A stretch of DNA of 38,821 nt from RGIG8745 sp964554265 (lineage in GTDB: Bacteria > Bacteroidota > Bacteroidia > Bacteroidales > Bacteroidaceae), in the NCBI GenBank assembly GCA_964554265.1, contig CAZKOB010000018.1, positions 1 to 38,821 of the forward strand, given 5' to 3'. This document shows positions 15,935 through 24,920 of the stretch, piece by piece. Under the pieces are notes generated by a model. That model did not search any database. It saw nothing but the letters and a program-made list of their open reading frames with translations, and had not been told where the DNA came from. The position numbers and the translations under genes were made by a program. Every line of letters begins with the position of its first letter. Positions within the stretch are counted from its first letter, which is position 1.

Positions 15935-18900
15935 CTATCTGATTAGAACCTTTTTCACCAAAGTGTGGCTTGCTGTTGAAGCCTTCACGATTACGCTGCC
16001 TTTATATCCGTTAGTACTCATGACGGCTTTTCCTGTTCCTTTGCAAGAAGATACAGCTTGACCGTTGAGGCTGTAAAGTGTGGCGGCAATAGGTTCTTCG
16101 TTTGCTCCATACACCTCTACTGTACCGTCTGTGCAAGAAACTTTCAGTGCTGCATCGTCTGAGTCGGTCCGCATTATGCCGGTTGCATCCTGCTGAAGCT
16201 TCACGCGTGCCGCATTTATCATTTTGTCTGTATTCGCATCGATGAGCATCACCACCACTTTGCAATTGTTGATGTTTGAGATGTTCTGAGGTACGTTTAC
16301 AGACAGATTTGCTTTGTATACCTCTCCTGCTTTCATTTCCTGTGGAAAATATCCTCCGGTTCCGCCTAATGGGGCAGAACAGCCTCTTGCCACATCATTG
16401 TTCAGAATGGAGACAAACGGTTGGCCGTAGATTCCGCCTTCTCCCCATTCTCCGAATATAGGGTCGGTATATTTGGAGAAATAATTGCTCTGGTAATTCG
16501 GGAGATTATCCTCAAGAACAATGGTGAAGACATTCAGGTTGAGATTCTTGGCATTGATAGCGCTGCATACGGATGTGGAAATATCTATTGTGTTGTTGTC
16601 TGCATTATGAACAGCTTCAATGTCTATATCTATGTCTGCCAATGTTTCAAGTTCCTGCTGCGCAATGTCTGACCATGTATCGCTTGTTTGGCTGTTGCTG
16701 AAGTAATACCGTGTGTCATCCGGATTTTGCCACATAGGATAGCTTATCGTACCGTTTCTGTTTATGATTCCGCTCGGTGCACCGACAAGCCCAAGATATG
16801 TGGTATAACTTCCAAGCCCCGCGCTCAGACGGTCGGAGCCGTAGGTGTGAATCGACACGGGGATGAATCTGTCGCCGATATACTTTTCAAGGTTCTCTAT
16901 GGCCAGAATACCCATAGGGCAGTTGCCGCAGTCCGCTCCTGTATATTCTTCAAGCACGATGTGTTTGGTGGTTTCAAACATAAGATTCTTGATAAAACTT
17001 TCCACGGTGTTGCTGTTGTCGTTGAGTTTCGTTTCTATATAGAATCTGTTTGTCTCGCCTGCAATAAGCGGAAGCGGTTTGTTGAATGCAAAATTATAGG
17101 TGTCTCCTTTCTGGAGATTCAGTCCGTCTTCCGAAATGTTGTCTATGACATTGCCGTTCCCGTCCTTAAGTGTAAGCGACAGTGTCGTGTATTCCTCTGT
17201 TGTTGTGTTGATGGTTATTGTTCCGGATATGTTCTCACTATCCTTGTCGATAACCGTCTGTGCATGGTTCAATGCAATGAGGTGGTGTACATCGTGCTCT
17301 ACAAGAATGTTGTCGACAAATACCATACTCTGGTTTTCGTTGTCATTCAGGAAAGCAATGTAAATGTTCTTGCCGCTATATTCGGCAAGGCTTACGGAGA
17401 AACTCTCCCACTCATCGCTCAGGTCTTCTTCCGACATGCCTGGAGAAAGAATGGCGTTGACGACAATCCGGCCTTCGCTTCTCATTCTTTCTATAATGTC
17501 GGAAGTGAGATAATTATACGGTTCGTCGCTCTCGAAGACTATCACCTTAATCCGGTCCTGACATCCGTATCTGTAACTCTGTGCATCGAAACTGAGTATG
17601 CAGCGTTCATCCGGTATGTGCAGTTGCGGAATAACCATCCAGTCATCACTCTTTCCAGCCGGAGAATATATGGAATGTGAAGCGGCGCAGTAGTCTGTCG
17701 AAGAAACGGATTCACGTATGGAGAAGTTCCACGGAGTATTGTCTGCATCGAATTCAAGGTTTTGCATTGCTGCGGCAGGCATATTGTGGTCTCCTTCATA
17801 CAGCATGAATGTCTGCAACGATATGTCCATTCTGTTGAAATCGCAGCTGAACAAAGTCTTTTCTCCTGACTCTATCTCTCTTACATACGAACCTTCATAG
17901 CCGATACGTATTTCTTCATTGGAGCATCCTCCTGCAATATCCGCTATTGAACCTTTCTCGACCACTACGGTATAGCTGTTGCCGCTGAACAGATATTGGG
18001 TGCTTGCCGGATATATCGCTACTTTATTTCCGCTGCAGGCAAGAACAAGATTACATATATATTTATTGTCGCTTGCGCTGTAAAGATAGGCTGAAGCTGT
18101 GTCTGTAAGTGATACGTTGGTATCCATTGTCAACATTATCGGACTCGATGAGTAGTCTGTTTTTGCAATAAAAGATCCGTTTTCCGGATATATGGAGCTG
18201 GCAGATACCGGCTTGTCCATACGGCCTGTATACTCAATCCTTATTTCTTCGTTGGTCTTGGAAGCGTCTTCACTGATACTTACTGTTCCTGCCGGAATGA
18301 CAACGGTATACGATTTGCCATTTTCCAGTTCTTGTGTTCTGAAAGATATTCTTATCTTGTTCTTTTTATTGTCTGTATGTTGTATTCCTATGGATTTTCT
18401 TATCAGATTGCCTTCCGCATCTTGCAGCCGGACACTGGTTTCGGGAGCGATTATATTGACATTACGGTTGAAGGTGATGTCTACTGTTTTCAGTTTGGTG
18501 AAAGAAGAACCGCTTGCCGGACTTACCTTGTATCCTCCAAGCAGGTTGACATTCTTGCATTCCTCTGAAACGGGAGCGGGAAACTCTACAAGGCAATATT
18601 CCTTCATGTTCGGGTCTATCATACACTGCATACATCTTCCGTCTCCGGTTATGGCTATAGGAGTACCTGTATAGTCAAAGCCTGTATATTCGTAGAAGTT
18701 GATGCCGTACTTCTGCATATAGAGCTGCTGGGCGCTCATCCAGTATTTTCCGGTATGCATATACCACTCGCGCAGGGGAACATTGGTAGGTGTCGCACCG
18801 AAAATATTTCCATTGTCGTCGATTTGGTATCCTATGATGTCTTGCCCCTCTTCTGTATCAAACACCTCAATTTCGCCTGTTTCTACGTTGTATCTGTATG

Positions 18901-19705
18901 CTACCATGTATTCGCTCAGAAATTCACTTCCGGGAATTTCTTTTCCCATGTATGCACATCCGGTTACCCACTTGCCATTGTGGCTCATCTTTGGAAAATC
19001 TGTAAAGAGCATGTCTGGAAAGTGAGATTGCCAAGGATGTAGATCATCGGGAGTGAAACCTATGGCATGATAAGTTTTCTCCACTCTGTCGTATATATAG
19101 CTGAACAAAGCTATAGGATATATATACGAGAATGACATGGTTCCGAGGATATAGCGTCCGTCGGGCGATATGTCCGTAAATCTGTTCTGTCCCTGATTGT
19201 CATGCTGCATATCAAGTTCCGGTATACCTTCCGGTTGTATAAACTTGCCGGTGGAAAGTTCCCATAGTCCGCATTCTTCCTTGTAGATGTCGCCGGACAT
19301 CGGCGGCACTGTACCTACTGCATATTCTCCATTGTCAGACATCGCCACAACATTGCCTTGCAGGTCGCCGGGCATTTCAAGTATATTCCATCCGCCTTTC
19401 TCTTTCGACCAGAATGCGGCTTTGTCGTCATATTGTCCGATGGCGGCAGTGCCGGCCTCGTTGATATCCGTGATACGGCATGTATGCCCGTCTTTCTTCT
19501 CATCCTCTGTCAGAAGGTCGAACGATTCTCTTGTTTCATGGTTTGTGACCACAGACGAATGGGTAATCTCCCATATCGTATTGCCGGAAAACTTATAGCC
19601 GATGTCGCTTTGACTGATGTCGGTTATGAGCGGTTTCTGCATCTGTTGTGCATGGATTGTCCAAGACAACAAGATTCCGAGAACAACTGTAATTGATTTT
19701 TTCAT
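15935..19705 (-). CDS. Large secreted multidomain protein with Omp28/thioredoxin-like domain and C-terminal sorting-type domain
   Basis: A 1256-residue exported protein of unknown function. Residues 1-19 are a signal peptide ending in HAQ. Residues of about 60-380 contain repeated SDNGEYAVG, SPDGRYILG and SHNGKWVTG strands, suggesting a beta-propeller. Two SbsA-type Ig-like domains follow (about 390-490 and 495-605), then a choice-of-anchor-J/cleaved-adhesin-like region (about 615-790, with DWMVIPQL). Next is an Omp28-type segment with a thioredoxin-like CGNC at 926-929 (EEYTGADCGNCPMG). The last 75 residues or so (LYSLNGQAV to KKVLIR) look like a type 9 secretion sorting domain or a related C-terminal domain. 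It starts 15 bases after lgt stops, so the two are almost certainly co-transcribed. Export is likely; surface location depends on whether this organism has a type 9 system, which the window does not show. Confidence 0.85.
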   Translation of the reverse strand: MKKSITVVLGILLSWTIHAQQMQKPLITDISQSDIGYKFSGNTIWEITHSSVVTNHETRESFDLLTEDEKKDGHTCRITDINEAGTAAIGQYDDKAAFWSKEKGGWNILEMPGDLQGNVVAMSDNGEYAVGTVPPMSGDIYKEECGLWELSTGKFIQPEGIPELDMQHDNQGQNRFTDISPDGRYILGTMSFSYIYPIALFSYIYDRVEKTYHAIGFTPDDLHPWQSHFPDMLFTDFPKMSHNGKWVTGCAYMGKEIPGSEFLSEYMVAYRYNVETGEIEVFDTEEGQDIIGYQIDDNGNIFGATPTNVPLREWYMHTGKYWMSAQQLYMQKYGINFYEYTGFDYTGTPIAITGDGRCMQCMIDPNMKEYCLVEFPAPVSEECKNVNLLGGYKVSPASGSSFTKLKTVDITFNRNVNIIAPETSVRLQDAEGNLIRKSIGIQHTDNKKNKIRISFRTQELENGKSYTVVIPAGTVSISEDASKTNEEIRIEYTGRMDKPVSASSIYPENGSFIAKTDYSSSPIMLTMDTNVSLTDTASAYLYSASDNKYICNLVLACSGNKVAIYPASTQYLFSGNSYTVVVEKGSIADIAGGCSNEEIRIGYEGSYVREIESGEKTLFSCDFNRMDISLQTFMLYEGDHNMPAAAMQNLEFDADNTPWNFSIRESVSSTDYCAASHSIYSPAGKSDDWMVIPQLHIPDERCILSFDAQSYRYGCQDRIKVIVFESDEPYNYLTSDIIERMRSEGRIVVNAILSPGMSEEDLSDEWESFSVSLAEYSGKNIYIAFLNDNENQSMVFVDNILVEHDVHHLIALNHAQTVIDKDSENISGTITINTTTEEYTTLSLTLKDGNGNVIDNISEDGLNLQKGDTYNFAFNKPLPLIAGETNRFYIETKLNDNSNTVESFIKNLMFETTKHIVLEEYTGADCGNCPMGILAIENLEKYIGDRFIPVSIHTYGSDRLSAGLGSYTTYLGLVGAPSGIINRNGTISYPMWQNPDDTRYYFSNSQTSDTWSDIAQQELETLADIDIDIEAVHNADNNTIDISTSVCSAINAKNLNLNVFTIVLEDNLPNYQSNYFSKYTDPIFGEWGEGGIYGQPFVSILNNDVARGCSAPLGGTGGYFPQEMKAGEVYKANLSVNVPQNISNINNCKVVVMLIDANTDKMINAARVKLQQDATGIMRTDSDDAALKVSCTDGTVEVYGANEEPIAATLYSLNGQAVSSCKGTGKAVMSTNGYKGSVIVKASTASHTLVKKVLIR

Positions 19706-19720
19706 GAGTGTCCTGTTTTT

Positions 19721-20692
19721 TTATTTGTTCACGTGTTCGGTTCGTTTTTTGCCAATCATGAAGATAGCGCCGACAATAATCAACGGTATACTGAGCAGCT
19801 GTCCCATGTCGAGCAACATCCCTTGCTCAAAGTCTACTTGCTCTTTCTTTATGAACTCTACAAAGAAGCGGAAGGTGAATATTGTGGCGAGGCAGAAACC
19901 GAAATAAAAACCGGTGCCGACTGTGAAGCGTGTTTGTCTGCCGTTCTTTTTCGATGCATTGTCCGCATGTTCCCGTTCCGTTGAAGAGAATACTCTTTCT
20001 GTTGCGGAGCTGTGGTTGGTGTTTTTTGCATCTGTATTATATTTTCTGTATATCATGGCTCCGGCAATGAAGATGATGAAATAGGCTATAGCCTCGTATA
20101 ACTGTGCCGGATGACGTGGGACAAGCATGCCTTCCACAAGTGCGTCGCGTGTATGGAACAGGAATGCCCACGGTACATCTGTGGCGCTGCCTATTATTTC
20201 CGAGTTCATCAAGTTGCCAATGCGTATGCAGCAGGAGGTCATAGGGGCTGCTATGGCCACATTGTCGAGTACGACGAGGGCAGGAACTTTTGTCTTTTTT
20301 ACATAGAGCAGGAGAGCGACTGTAAGTCCTATGACTCCGCCGTGACTTGCCAGTCCTTCATAGCCGCGAAACTCCCATTCCCAGGAATCTTGGGCGAAGC
20401 GTACCGGTAGCAGCATCTCCATGAACCCTTTGAGAGAACCGAGATATTGTGTCGGTTCGTAAAAGAGACAGTGTCCAAGTCGTGCTCCGATGAGCACTCC
20501 CAGAAAGCAATACAGGAACAGCGGTTCAAATTTTTCGTCTGCAATCTTTTGGTGCTTGTAGAGTTTTTGTACTATGACATACGCGAACAACAGGCCTATG
20601 CACCACATGAAGGAATACCAACGGAGTGAGAAACCGCCAATCTCAAAAATGTCGATATCCGGCTGCCAGTCTATGAAAAGAGGTGCTATCAT
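19721..20692 (-). CDS. lgt: Prolipoprotein diacylglyceryl transferase
   Basis: Lgt moves diacylglycerol from phosphatidylglycerol to the lipobox cysteine of prolipoproteins in the inner membrane, the first step of lipoprotein maturation. The 323-residue protein has the expected membrane segments and motifs: ARLGHCLFYEP (70-80), YEGLASHGG (111-119), IRIGNLMNSEIIG (156-168), HPAQLYE (194-200) and RFFVEFIKKEQ (275-285). Residues of about 219-256 form a hydrophilic Ser/Thr/Lys-rich insertion between the last two membrane segments, making it some 35-40 residues longer than typical members. Lipoproteins such as the one at 28303 are its expected substrates. It leads a two-gene unit with the Omp28-type gene 15 bases downstream. 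No clear TAnnTTTG box was found upstream. Confidence 0.96.
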   Translation of the reverse strand: MIAPLFIDWQPDIDIFEIGGFSLRWYSFMWCIGLLFAYVIVQKLYKHQKIADEKFEPLFLYCFLGVLIGARLGHCLFYEPTQYLGSLKGFMEMLLPVRFAQDSWEWEFRGYEGLASHGGVIGLTVALLLYVKKTKVPALVVLDNVAIAAPMTSCCIRIGNLMNSEIIGSATDVPWAFLFHTRDALVEGMLVPRHPAQLYEAIAYFIIFIAGAMIYRKYNTDAKNTNHSSATERVFSSTEREHADNASKKNGRQTRFTVGTGFYFGFCLATIFTFRFFVEFIKKEQVDFEQGMLLDMGQLLSIPLIIVGAIFMIGKKRTEHVNK

Positions 20693-20771
20693 TGGAGTTG
20701 AATATTAAGATGTTGAAGTTTGAAAATGGAAAAGTTGCCTTTTTCTTGTTTTATTGTGCCACCTTGAGAGA

Positions 20772-20847
20772 TTGTTTCGTCTGTTTCCGTCGAATTGAAG
20801 AAAGGACATAACAAGGTTATGTGACTTGATGAAAGCAGACGAAACAA
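20772..20847 (-). terminator. Nested hairpin between ychF and lgt, possible terminator
   Basis: TTGTTTCGTCTG (20772-20783) pairs exactly with CAGACGAAACAA (20836-20847); inside, ACATAAC (20806-20812) pairs with GTTATGT (20816-20822). It lies about 120 bases past the ychF stop, in the 277-base gap before lgt. There is no long T-tract, so termination is uncertain; a regulatory structure in a readthrough transcript is equally possible. No gene is seen in the gap. Confidence 0.5.
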
Positions 20848-20969
20848 GACTCAAAACGGTTTGAATATAATCAGACTATATCCATAAAATTCAGAAAACA
20901 GCTTCTGGAGATTGTCCGCATTTTTTCTTCTTGCCTTCCAATCTTCAATTTTCAAGCAGAGACATAAAT

Positions 20970-22073
20970 TTATACATTGAATCTGAAGTGCATGATGTCA
21001 CCGTCCTGTACGACATATTCCTTGCCTTCCACTCCGAGTTTTCCGGCCTCGCGTACAGCCGATTCCGAACCGTATTTGATGTAGTCTTCATACTTTATCA
21101 CCTCTGCCCGGATGAATCCCTTTTCAAAGTCAGTATGTATCACACCTGCACACTGTGGTGCCTTCCATCCCTTCCGGTAAGTCCATGCCTTGACTTCCAT
21201 CTCACCTGCTGTTATGAATGTTTCAAGGTTCAGAAGCGAATAGATTGCCTTTATCAGGCGGTTGCAACCGCTTTCTCTCAAACCAAGATCTTCAAGGAAC
21301 ATCTGCTTCTCTTCGTATGTCTCCAGTTCTGCAATGTCTGCTTCTGTTTGTGCCGAAATGATAATCATCTCTGCATTTTCGTCTTTGATGGCATTGCGTA
21401 CAGCTTCCGTATAGGCATTGCCGTTTTTCGCACTCGCATCGTCTACGTTGCAGACATAAAGCACCGGCTTAGTCGTGAGCAGAAACATATTCTTTGCTGC
21501 TGCGATCTCCTCTTCAGTCTCAAGCTCCACCGTGCGTGCGCTTAGTCCTTGTTCAAGAGCTGCCTTGTAACGTAACAGCAGTCCGAGTTCCGCTTTCGCC
21601 TGCTTGTCTCCGCCCACATTGGCTATCTTCTCCACCCTCTTGATGCGGCTCTCTACCGTTTCAAGGTCTTTCAGCTGAAGCTCTGTGTCTATGATTTCCT
21701 TGTCGCGTACCGGGTCCACGGAGCCGTCCACATGTACAATATTGCCATTGTCAAAGCAACGGAGAACGTGTATGATTGCGTCACATTCGCGTATGTTTCC
21801 GAGAAATTGGTTTCCCAGTCCTTCTCCTTTGCTTGCACCCTTTACAAGTCCTGCAATATCTACGATGTCGCATGTTGCCGGGACAATACGTCCAGGGTGT
21901 ACAAGTTCCGCGAGTTTTGTCAGTCTTTCGTCCGGGACAGATATTTGTCCCATCTGCGCGTCTATCGTACAGAATGGAAAATTGGCTGCCTGTGCCTTTG
22001 CACTCGACAAACAGTTGAAAAGTGTTGATTTGCCTACATTCGGGAGTCCTACTATGCCTGCTTTCAATGCCAT
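20970..22073 (-). CDS. ychF: Redox-responsive ATPase YchF (Obg-family, OLA1-like)
   Basis: A 367-residue Obg-family P-loop protein. YchF/OLA1 binds ribosomes, prefers ATP over GTP and is a negative regulator of oxidative stress responses in studied bacteria. The G1 loop GLPNVGKST is at 9-17; the NFPFCTIDAQMG switch region, DIAGLVKGASKGEGLGNQFL (a G3-type segment) and a noncanonical G4 (YVCNVDD) fit the subfamily, which has lost guanine specificity. The C-terminal TGS domain ends in VQDGDIMHFRFNV. An ATG at 22124 would add 17 residues; starting at 22073 gives MALKAGIVGLPNVGKS, the universal N-terminus. A TAACTTTG motif lies about 85 bases upstream. Confidence 0.97.
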   Translation of the reverse strand: MALKAGIVGLPNVGKSTLFNCLSSAKAQAANFPFCTIDAQMGQISVPDERLTKLAELVHPGRIVPATCDIVDIAGLVKGASKGEGLGNQFLGNIRECDAIIHVLRCFDNGNIVHVDGSVDPVRDKEIIDTELQLKDLETVESRIKRVEKIANVGGDKQAKAELGLLLRYKAALEQGLSARTVELETEEEIAAAKNMFLLTTKPVLYVCNVDDASAKNGNAYTEAVRNAIKDENAEMIIISAQTEADIAELETYEEKQMFLEDLGLRESGCNRLIKAIYSLLNLETFITAGEMEVKAWTYRKGWKAPQCAGVIHTDFEKGFIRAEVIKYEDYIKYGSESAVREAGKLGVEGKEYVVQDGDIMHFRFNV

Positions 22074-22158
22074 ATTCTTATGATTTACTCGATTTATATT
22101 ATACTGGTTATTCATCAACCGCACAGGAAGGGGTGTGGCTGGATTTTGTTCCTGTCTG

Positions 22159-22166
22159 CAAAGTTA
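22159..22166 (-). promoter_or_regulatory. Putative -7 element (TAACTTTG) of ychF
   Basis: Reads TAACTTTG on the minus strand, matching TAnnTTTG, and would give a leader of about 75 bases before the ATG at 22073. It sits between the MFS gene stop and ychF. Confidence 0.55.
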
Positions 22167-22272
22167 CGCTTTTTTGCCCAAATAAGATGCGAGTCTTCAA
22201 ACTATTCCATTGTCTTGAAAAGGGTTGGTGGCGAAGGCGGTTGCAGACGATGAGGTATATTTACAGAATTTT

Positions 22273-22335
22273 GTGGCTTCATCCGGGGTGGCATTGTGCT
22301 GTACATTGTCACAAAACCGCTCTGAATGAAGCCAC
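22273..22335 (-). terminator. Hairpin downstream of the MFS gene
   Basis: GTGGCTTCAT (22273-22282) pairs exactly with ATGAAGCCAC (22326-22335) and the loop holds further short complementarity. It follows the MFS stop by about 30 bases. A short CGGAAAA/TTTTCCG stem lies between (about 22341-22360). There is no T-tract, so the terminator role is an inference from position. Confidence 0.4.
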
Positions 22336-22366
22336 TCTTGACGGAAAAAGTCTGTTTTCCGCTCTT

Positions 22367-23650
22367 CTATTTCTCATGCTTGTATTTGAACATCAGAGCG
22401 AACATGATACCGACTATCAACGCGTATGCTGAAAAGATGAACCATGATGTGCTCCAGCCTTTCAGTTGTTCCTCTGCAGGACATGAATTGACAAAATGGT
22501 TGATGACTGCACCGGCGCATAGCGAACCGACGGTGGCGCCAAGCCCATTGGTCATAATCATGAACAGCCCTTGTGCGCTTGAGCGTATGGCCGGGTCTGT
22601 TTCTTTGTCCACAAACAAAGAGCCGCTGACATTGAAGAAGTCGAAAGCAACTCCGTATACAATCATCGACAGGATGAACAGCCACACTCCGCTTCCGGGA
22701 TTGCCTACCGCGAAGAATCCGAAACGGAGTACCCATGCGAACATCGCTATAAGCATGACATTCTTGATGCCGTAGCGGCGCAGGAAGAACGGTATCAGCA
22801 ATATGCACAGAGTCTCGGACATTTGTGACAGTGATATGAGCAAGTTGGCATGCTCTACAAAAAACAGTCCTTTATATTCGTTTATAGTGGAGAAACTCTG
22901 TATGAAGGGGTTGGCATATCCGTTGGTAATCTGCAGGGAGACTCCGAGCAAAAATGAAAAGATGAAGAAGTATGCCATCTTCTTCTGTCTGAACAAAGTG
23001 AAGGCACGAAGCCCGAGCGCTTCCGTTATCGACTTGTGGGCTGTCTCTTCTGAGCCGTCTCCGCCGCTGATGGCGCATGGAGGCAGGGTTTGTGCATACA
23101 CTGCGAGAATCAAGCTAAGGGATGCGGACACGAAGAACTGTGCATAGGTGTTTTGGAATCCGAGAAAGTCGACGGCAATCATTGCACAGATGAATCCAAT
23201 TGTTCCGAATACGCGTATTGGCGGAAAGTGTACCACCGTGTCCATGTGTGCGCCTTCAAGAGCTGAGTAGGCCACAGAGTTCGACAGCGCGAGGGTCGGC
23301 ATGTAAAAGGCGACGCTCAGAGAGTAGAGGGTGAACAAGGTGATTGCCGCCACATTCGTGCCGTTGCTCATTCCATACCACGCCGCTCCTCCCATGAATA
23401 CCGCTGCCATAAGGTGGCATAGCCCGAGCATCCGTTGTGCAGGTATCCAGCGGTCGCTGATTATTCCTATCAGTGCCGGCATAAATATGGAAACAATTCC
23501 TTGTATGGCATAAAACCAGCTGATGTTTTCCGCAAGGCCTACATTGACGAGGTAACTTCCCATAGATGTCAGATACGCTCCCCACACGGCAAACTGCAGG
23601 AAGTTCATGATCAAAAGTCTGAACTTTAACTTCGGATTACTATTTTCCAT
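22367..23650 (-). CDS. MFS transporter, nucleoside:H+ symporter (NupG/XapB-like)
   Basis: A 427-residue inner-membrane protein with about 12 hydrophobic segments. The start (LKFRLLIMNFLQFAVWGAYLTSMGSYL) and the IQGIVSIFMPALIGIISDRWIPAQR loop are typical of the nucleoside:H+ symporter family of the major facilitator superfamily, which imports nucleosides such as uridine, inosine or xanthosine. A promoter with TTG, a 20-base spacer and TACATTTG sits just upstream, one of the best Bacteroidales promoters in the window, so it is likely a single-gene unit. No nucleoside hydrolase or phosphorylase is adjacent, but a PfkB-family kinase lies 1.9 kb upstream on the same strand. Substrate identity is inferred from family resemblance. 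Confidence 0.88.
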   Translation of the reverse strand: MENSNPKLKFRLLIMNFLQFAVWGAYLTSMGSYLVNVGLAENISWFYAIQGIVSIFMPALIGIISDRWIPAQRMLGLCHLMAAVFMGGAAWYGMSNGTNVAAITLFTLYSLSVAFYMPTLALSNSVAYSALEGAHMDTVVHFPPIRVFGTIGFICAMIAVDFLGFQNTYAQFFVSASLSLILAVYAQTLPPCAISGGDGSEETAHKSITEALGLRAFTLFRQKKMAYFFIFSFLLGVSLQITNGYANPFIQSFSTINEYKGLFFVEHANLLISLSQMSETLCILLIPFFLRRYGIKNVMLIAMFAWVLRFGFFAVGNPGSGVWLFILSMIVYGVAFDFFNVSGSLFVDKETDPAIRSSAQGLFMIMTNGLGATVGSLCAGAVINHFVNSCPAEEQLKGWSTSWFIFSAYALIVGIMFALMFKYKHEK

Positions 23651-23679
23651 GATGTGTTATCAGATTTATTATGTATCTG

Positions 23680-23710
23680 CAAATGTAGATAATTTCAGTT
23701 TTCTCTGCAA
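23680..23710 (-). promoter_or_regulatory. Bacteroidales-type promoter of the MFS gene
   Basis: On the minus strand a TTG, 20 bases of spacer, then TACATTTG (23680-23687) fit the -33 TTTG / -7 TAnnTTTG consensus apart from one base. The -7 box ends about 30 bases before the ATG at 23650. Confidence 0.65.
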
Positions 23711-23860
23711 GATTTTGAGTGGCGGTTTTGTGGCATTTTTATGTGGATATTCCGGAACGCTCTGTCATGAATCGTTCCGTGCCGAGCGTGTTCATGGGTT
23801 CCGAAGGAGAATGTTCAACAGGGATTTGTGCCCGGAAACTTTGTTCTTCTGCAAATACAA

Positions 23861-23889
23861 GAAAAAGCCACGCAATTGTCGTTGCGTGG
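23861..23889 (-). terminator. Intrinsic terminator of the DUF4890-like gene
   Basis: CCACGCAA (23868-23875) and TTGCGTGG (23882-23889) form a perfect 8-bp stem with a 6-base loop; read leftward it is followed by CTTTTTC. It lies about 45 bases past the stop at 23933. Confidence 0.8.
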
Positions 23890-23932
23890 TCCCATAATGC
23901 TGTAGATGCAAACAATCAGCGTTTTTTCACCA

Positions 23933-24283
23933 TTAGTTCTCCTTACGTTCTTTCCTCTGGCCCTGCTTTCTTTGTGACTGCATTTTCTGCAAGGCCTTTT
24001 TCTGTTCGTCGGTCAGCAGTTCTTCTATCTGCTTGTTTAATTTTTCTCGTTCGCTGCGCATCTGCTCACGTGAGCTTTGCTTTGTCGAACTTTGCATTTT
24101 CTTTTGAAAGTCTGTGTAAAGAGCTGTCACTTGCTTGGTCTGCTCGTCAGTCAGGGAAAGTTCCTTCTTCAGGTTTTTTACCCGTTCTTCTACAGACATG
24201 CGCGGATGTCCGCCGCCTCTTTGTGCAAACATGTTGCCGAATCCAAGAAGGACAATGGCAACCAATAATACTGTTTTCTTCAT
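23933..24283 (-). CDS. Small periplasmic Spy/DUF4890-like protein
   Basis: A 116-residue exported protein: signal peptide 1-20 ending in MFAQ, then a highly charged all-helical body. Two LT(D)xQ-type motifs, LSLTDEQTKQV and LLTDEQKKAL, are spaced as in CpxP/Spy-type periplasmic chaperones and in the Bacteroidales DUF4890 family. The tail is rich in Lys, Arg and Gln. A role as a periplasmic chaperone or stress sensor is inferred from this resemblance only. It has its own terminator and is transcribed alone; no metal-resistance or two-component genes are adjacent. Confidence 0.8.
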   Translation of the reverse strand: MKKTVLLVAIVLLGFGNMFAQRGGGHPRMSVEERVKNLKKELSLTDEQTKQVTALYTDFQKKMQSSTKQSSREQMRSEREKLNKQIEELLTDEQKKALQKMQSQRKQGQRKERKEN

Positions 24284-24570
24284 TTTCTGTTATGTTTTTA
24301 GTTACATGGATTGGATGTTTTCCTCCGGAAAAAGTTTAACGGCCGGTAAATCTTTTATCCGTAAAAAATGTGAAAGTTTTGTTTCCTGAAGGGTCTGTAA
24401 GCCCGTGTCGGTGTCCGTCGCCATCGCAACACCTCCGGTTTTTTTCACAATGAACTTTATTATATATTAAGGAAACAGTTTTGTGCTCCATAGCAGATGC
24501 TTCCGTACAAGATGCTGCATTCTTTGGTTGGCTGCCCCGGAAATATAAAACCGCCGTTCCGGAAAATTAA

Positions 24571-24672
24571 AATCAGCGCACTGTTTTTTACAATCAGCAG
24601 TGCTGATTGTAAAAACTGCACTGCTGATTATACAAACTGCACTGTTGATTTTATAATCAGCACTGCTGATTT
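24571..24672. repeat. Cluster of short palindromic repeats (CAGCACTG/TGATT units)
   Basis: About five units built on ACTGCACTGCTGATT or its reverse complement are packed into 102 bases. One is a near-continuous palindrome: TTTTTACAATCAGCA (24585-24599) and its exact complement (24601-24615) around one base. Two direct units with a period of about 21 bases follow (from 24615 and 24636), then AATCAGCACTGCTGATT. It lies in the 637-base gap between the DUF4890-like and GNAT genes, where nothing else is evident. Confidence 0.85.
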
Positions 24673-24920
24673 AAGAAAAAGGTGCGGCAAAAACGACTTT
24701 CCAATGTGAGAAAATCAACTTTTTACGGTTTGTAATACAATGATTTTCAATGTTATACAGAAAATATCGGCTTGGATGGAAATAAAAACCCCATTGAAGT
24801 CAAAAAAAATAATGGATTTCAAGTGCGATATAACAGCAAAACAAGCCTGACAGGTGAGGCACATCATGAGATGCGAGAAACCATAAGGAATATTATGGAA
24901 TGAGAAGTACGGATTCTGGC

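Noticed and set aside
16688..17680. A 330-codon open frame on the plus strand
   Set aside because: Antisense to the Omp28-type gene, which has a signal peptide and clear domains; the opposite frame has none.
24571..24672. Possible CRISPR array in the palindrome cluster
   Set aside because: Units are 15-21 bases, abut each other and occur in both orientations; there are no spacers.
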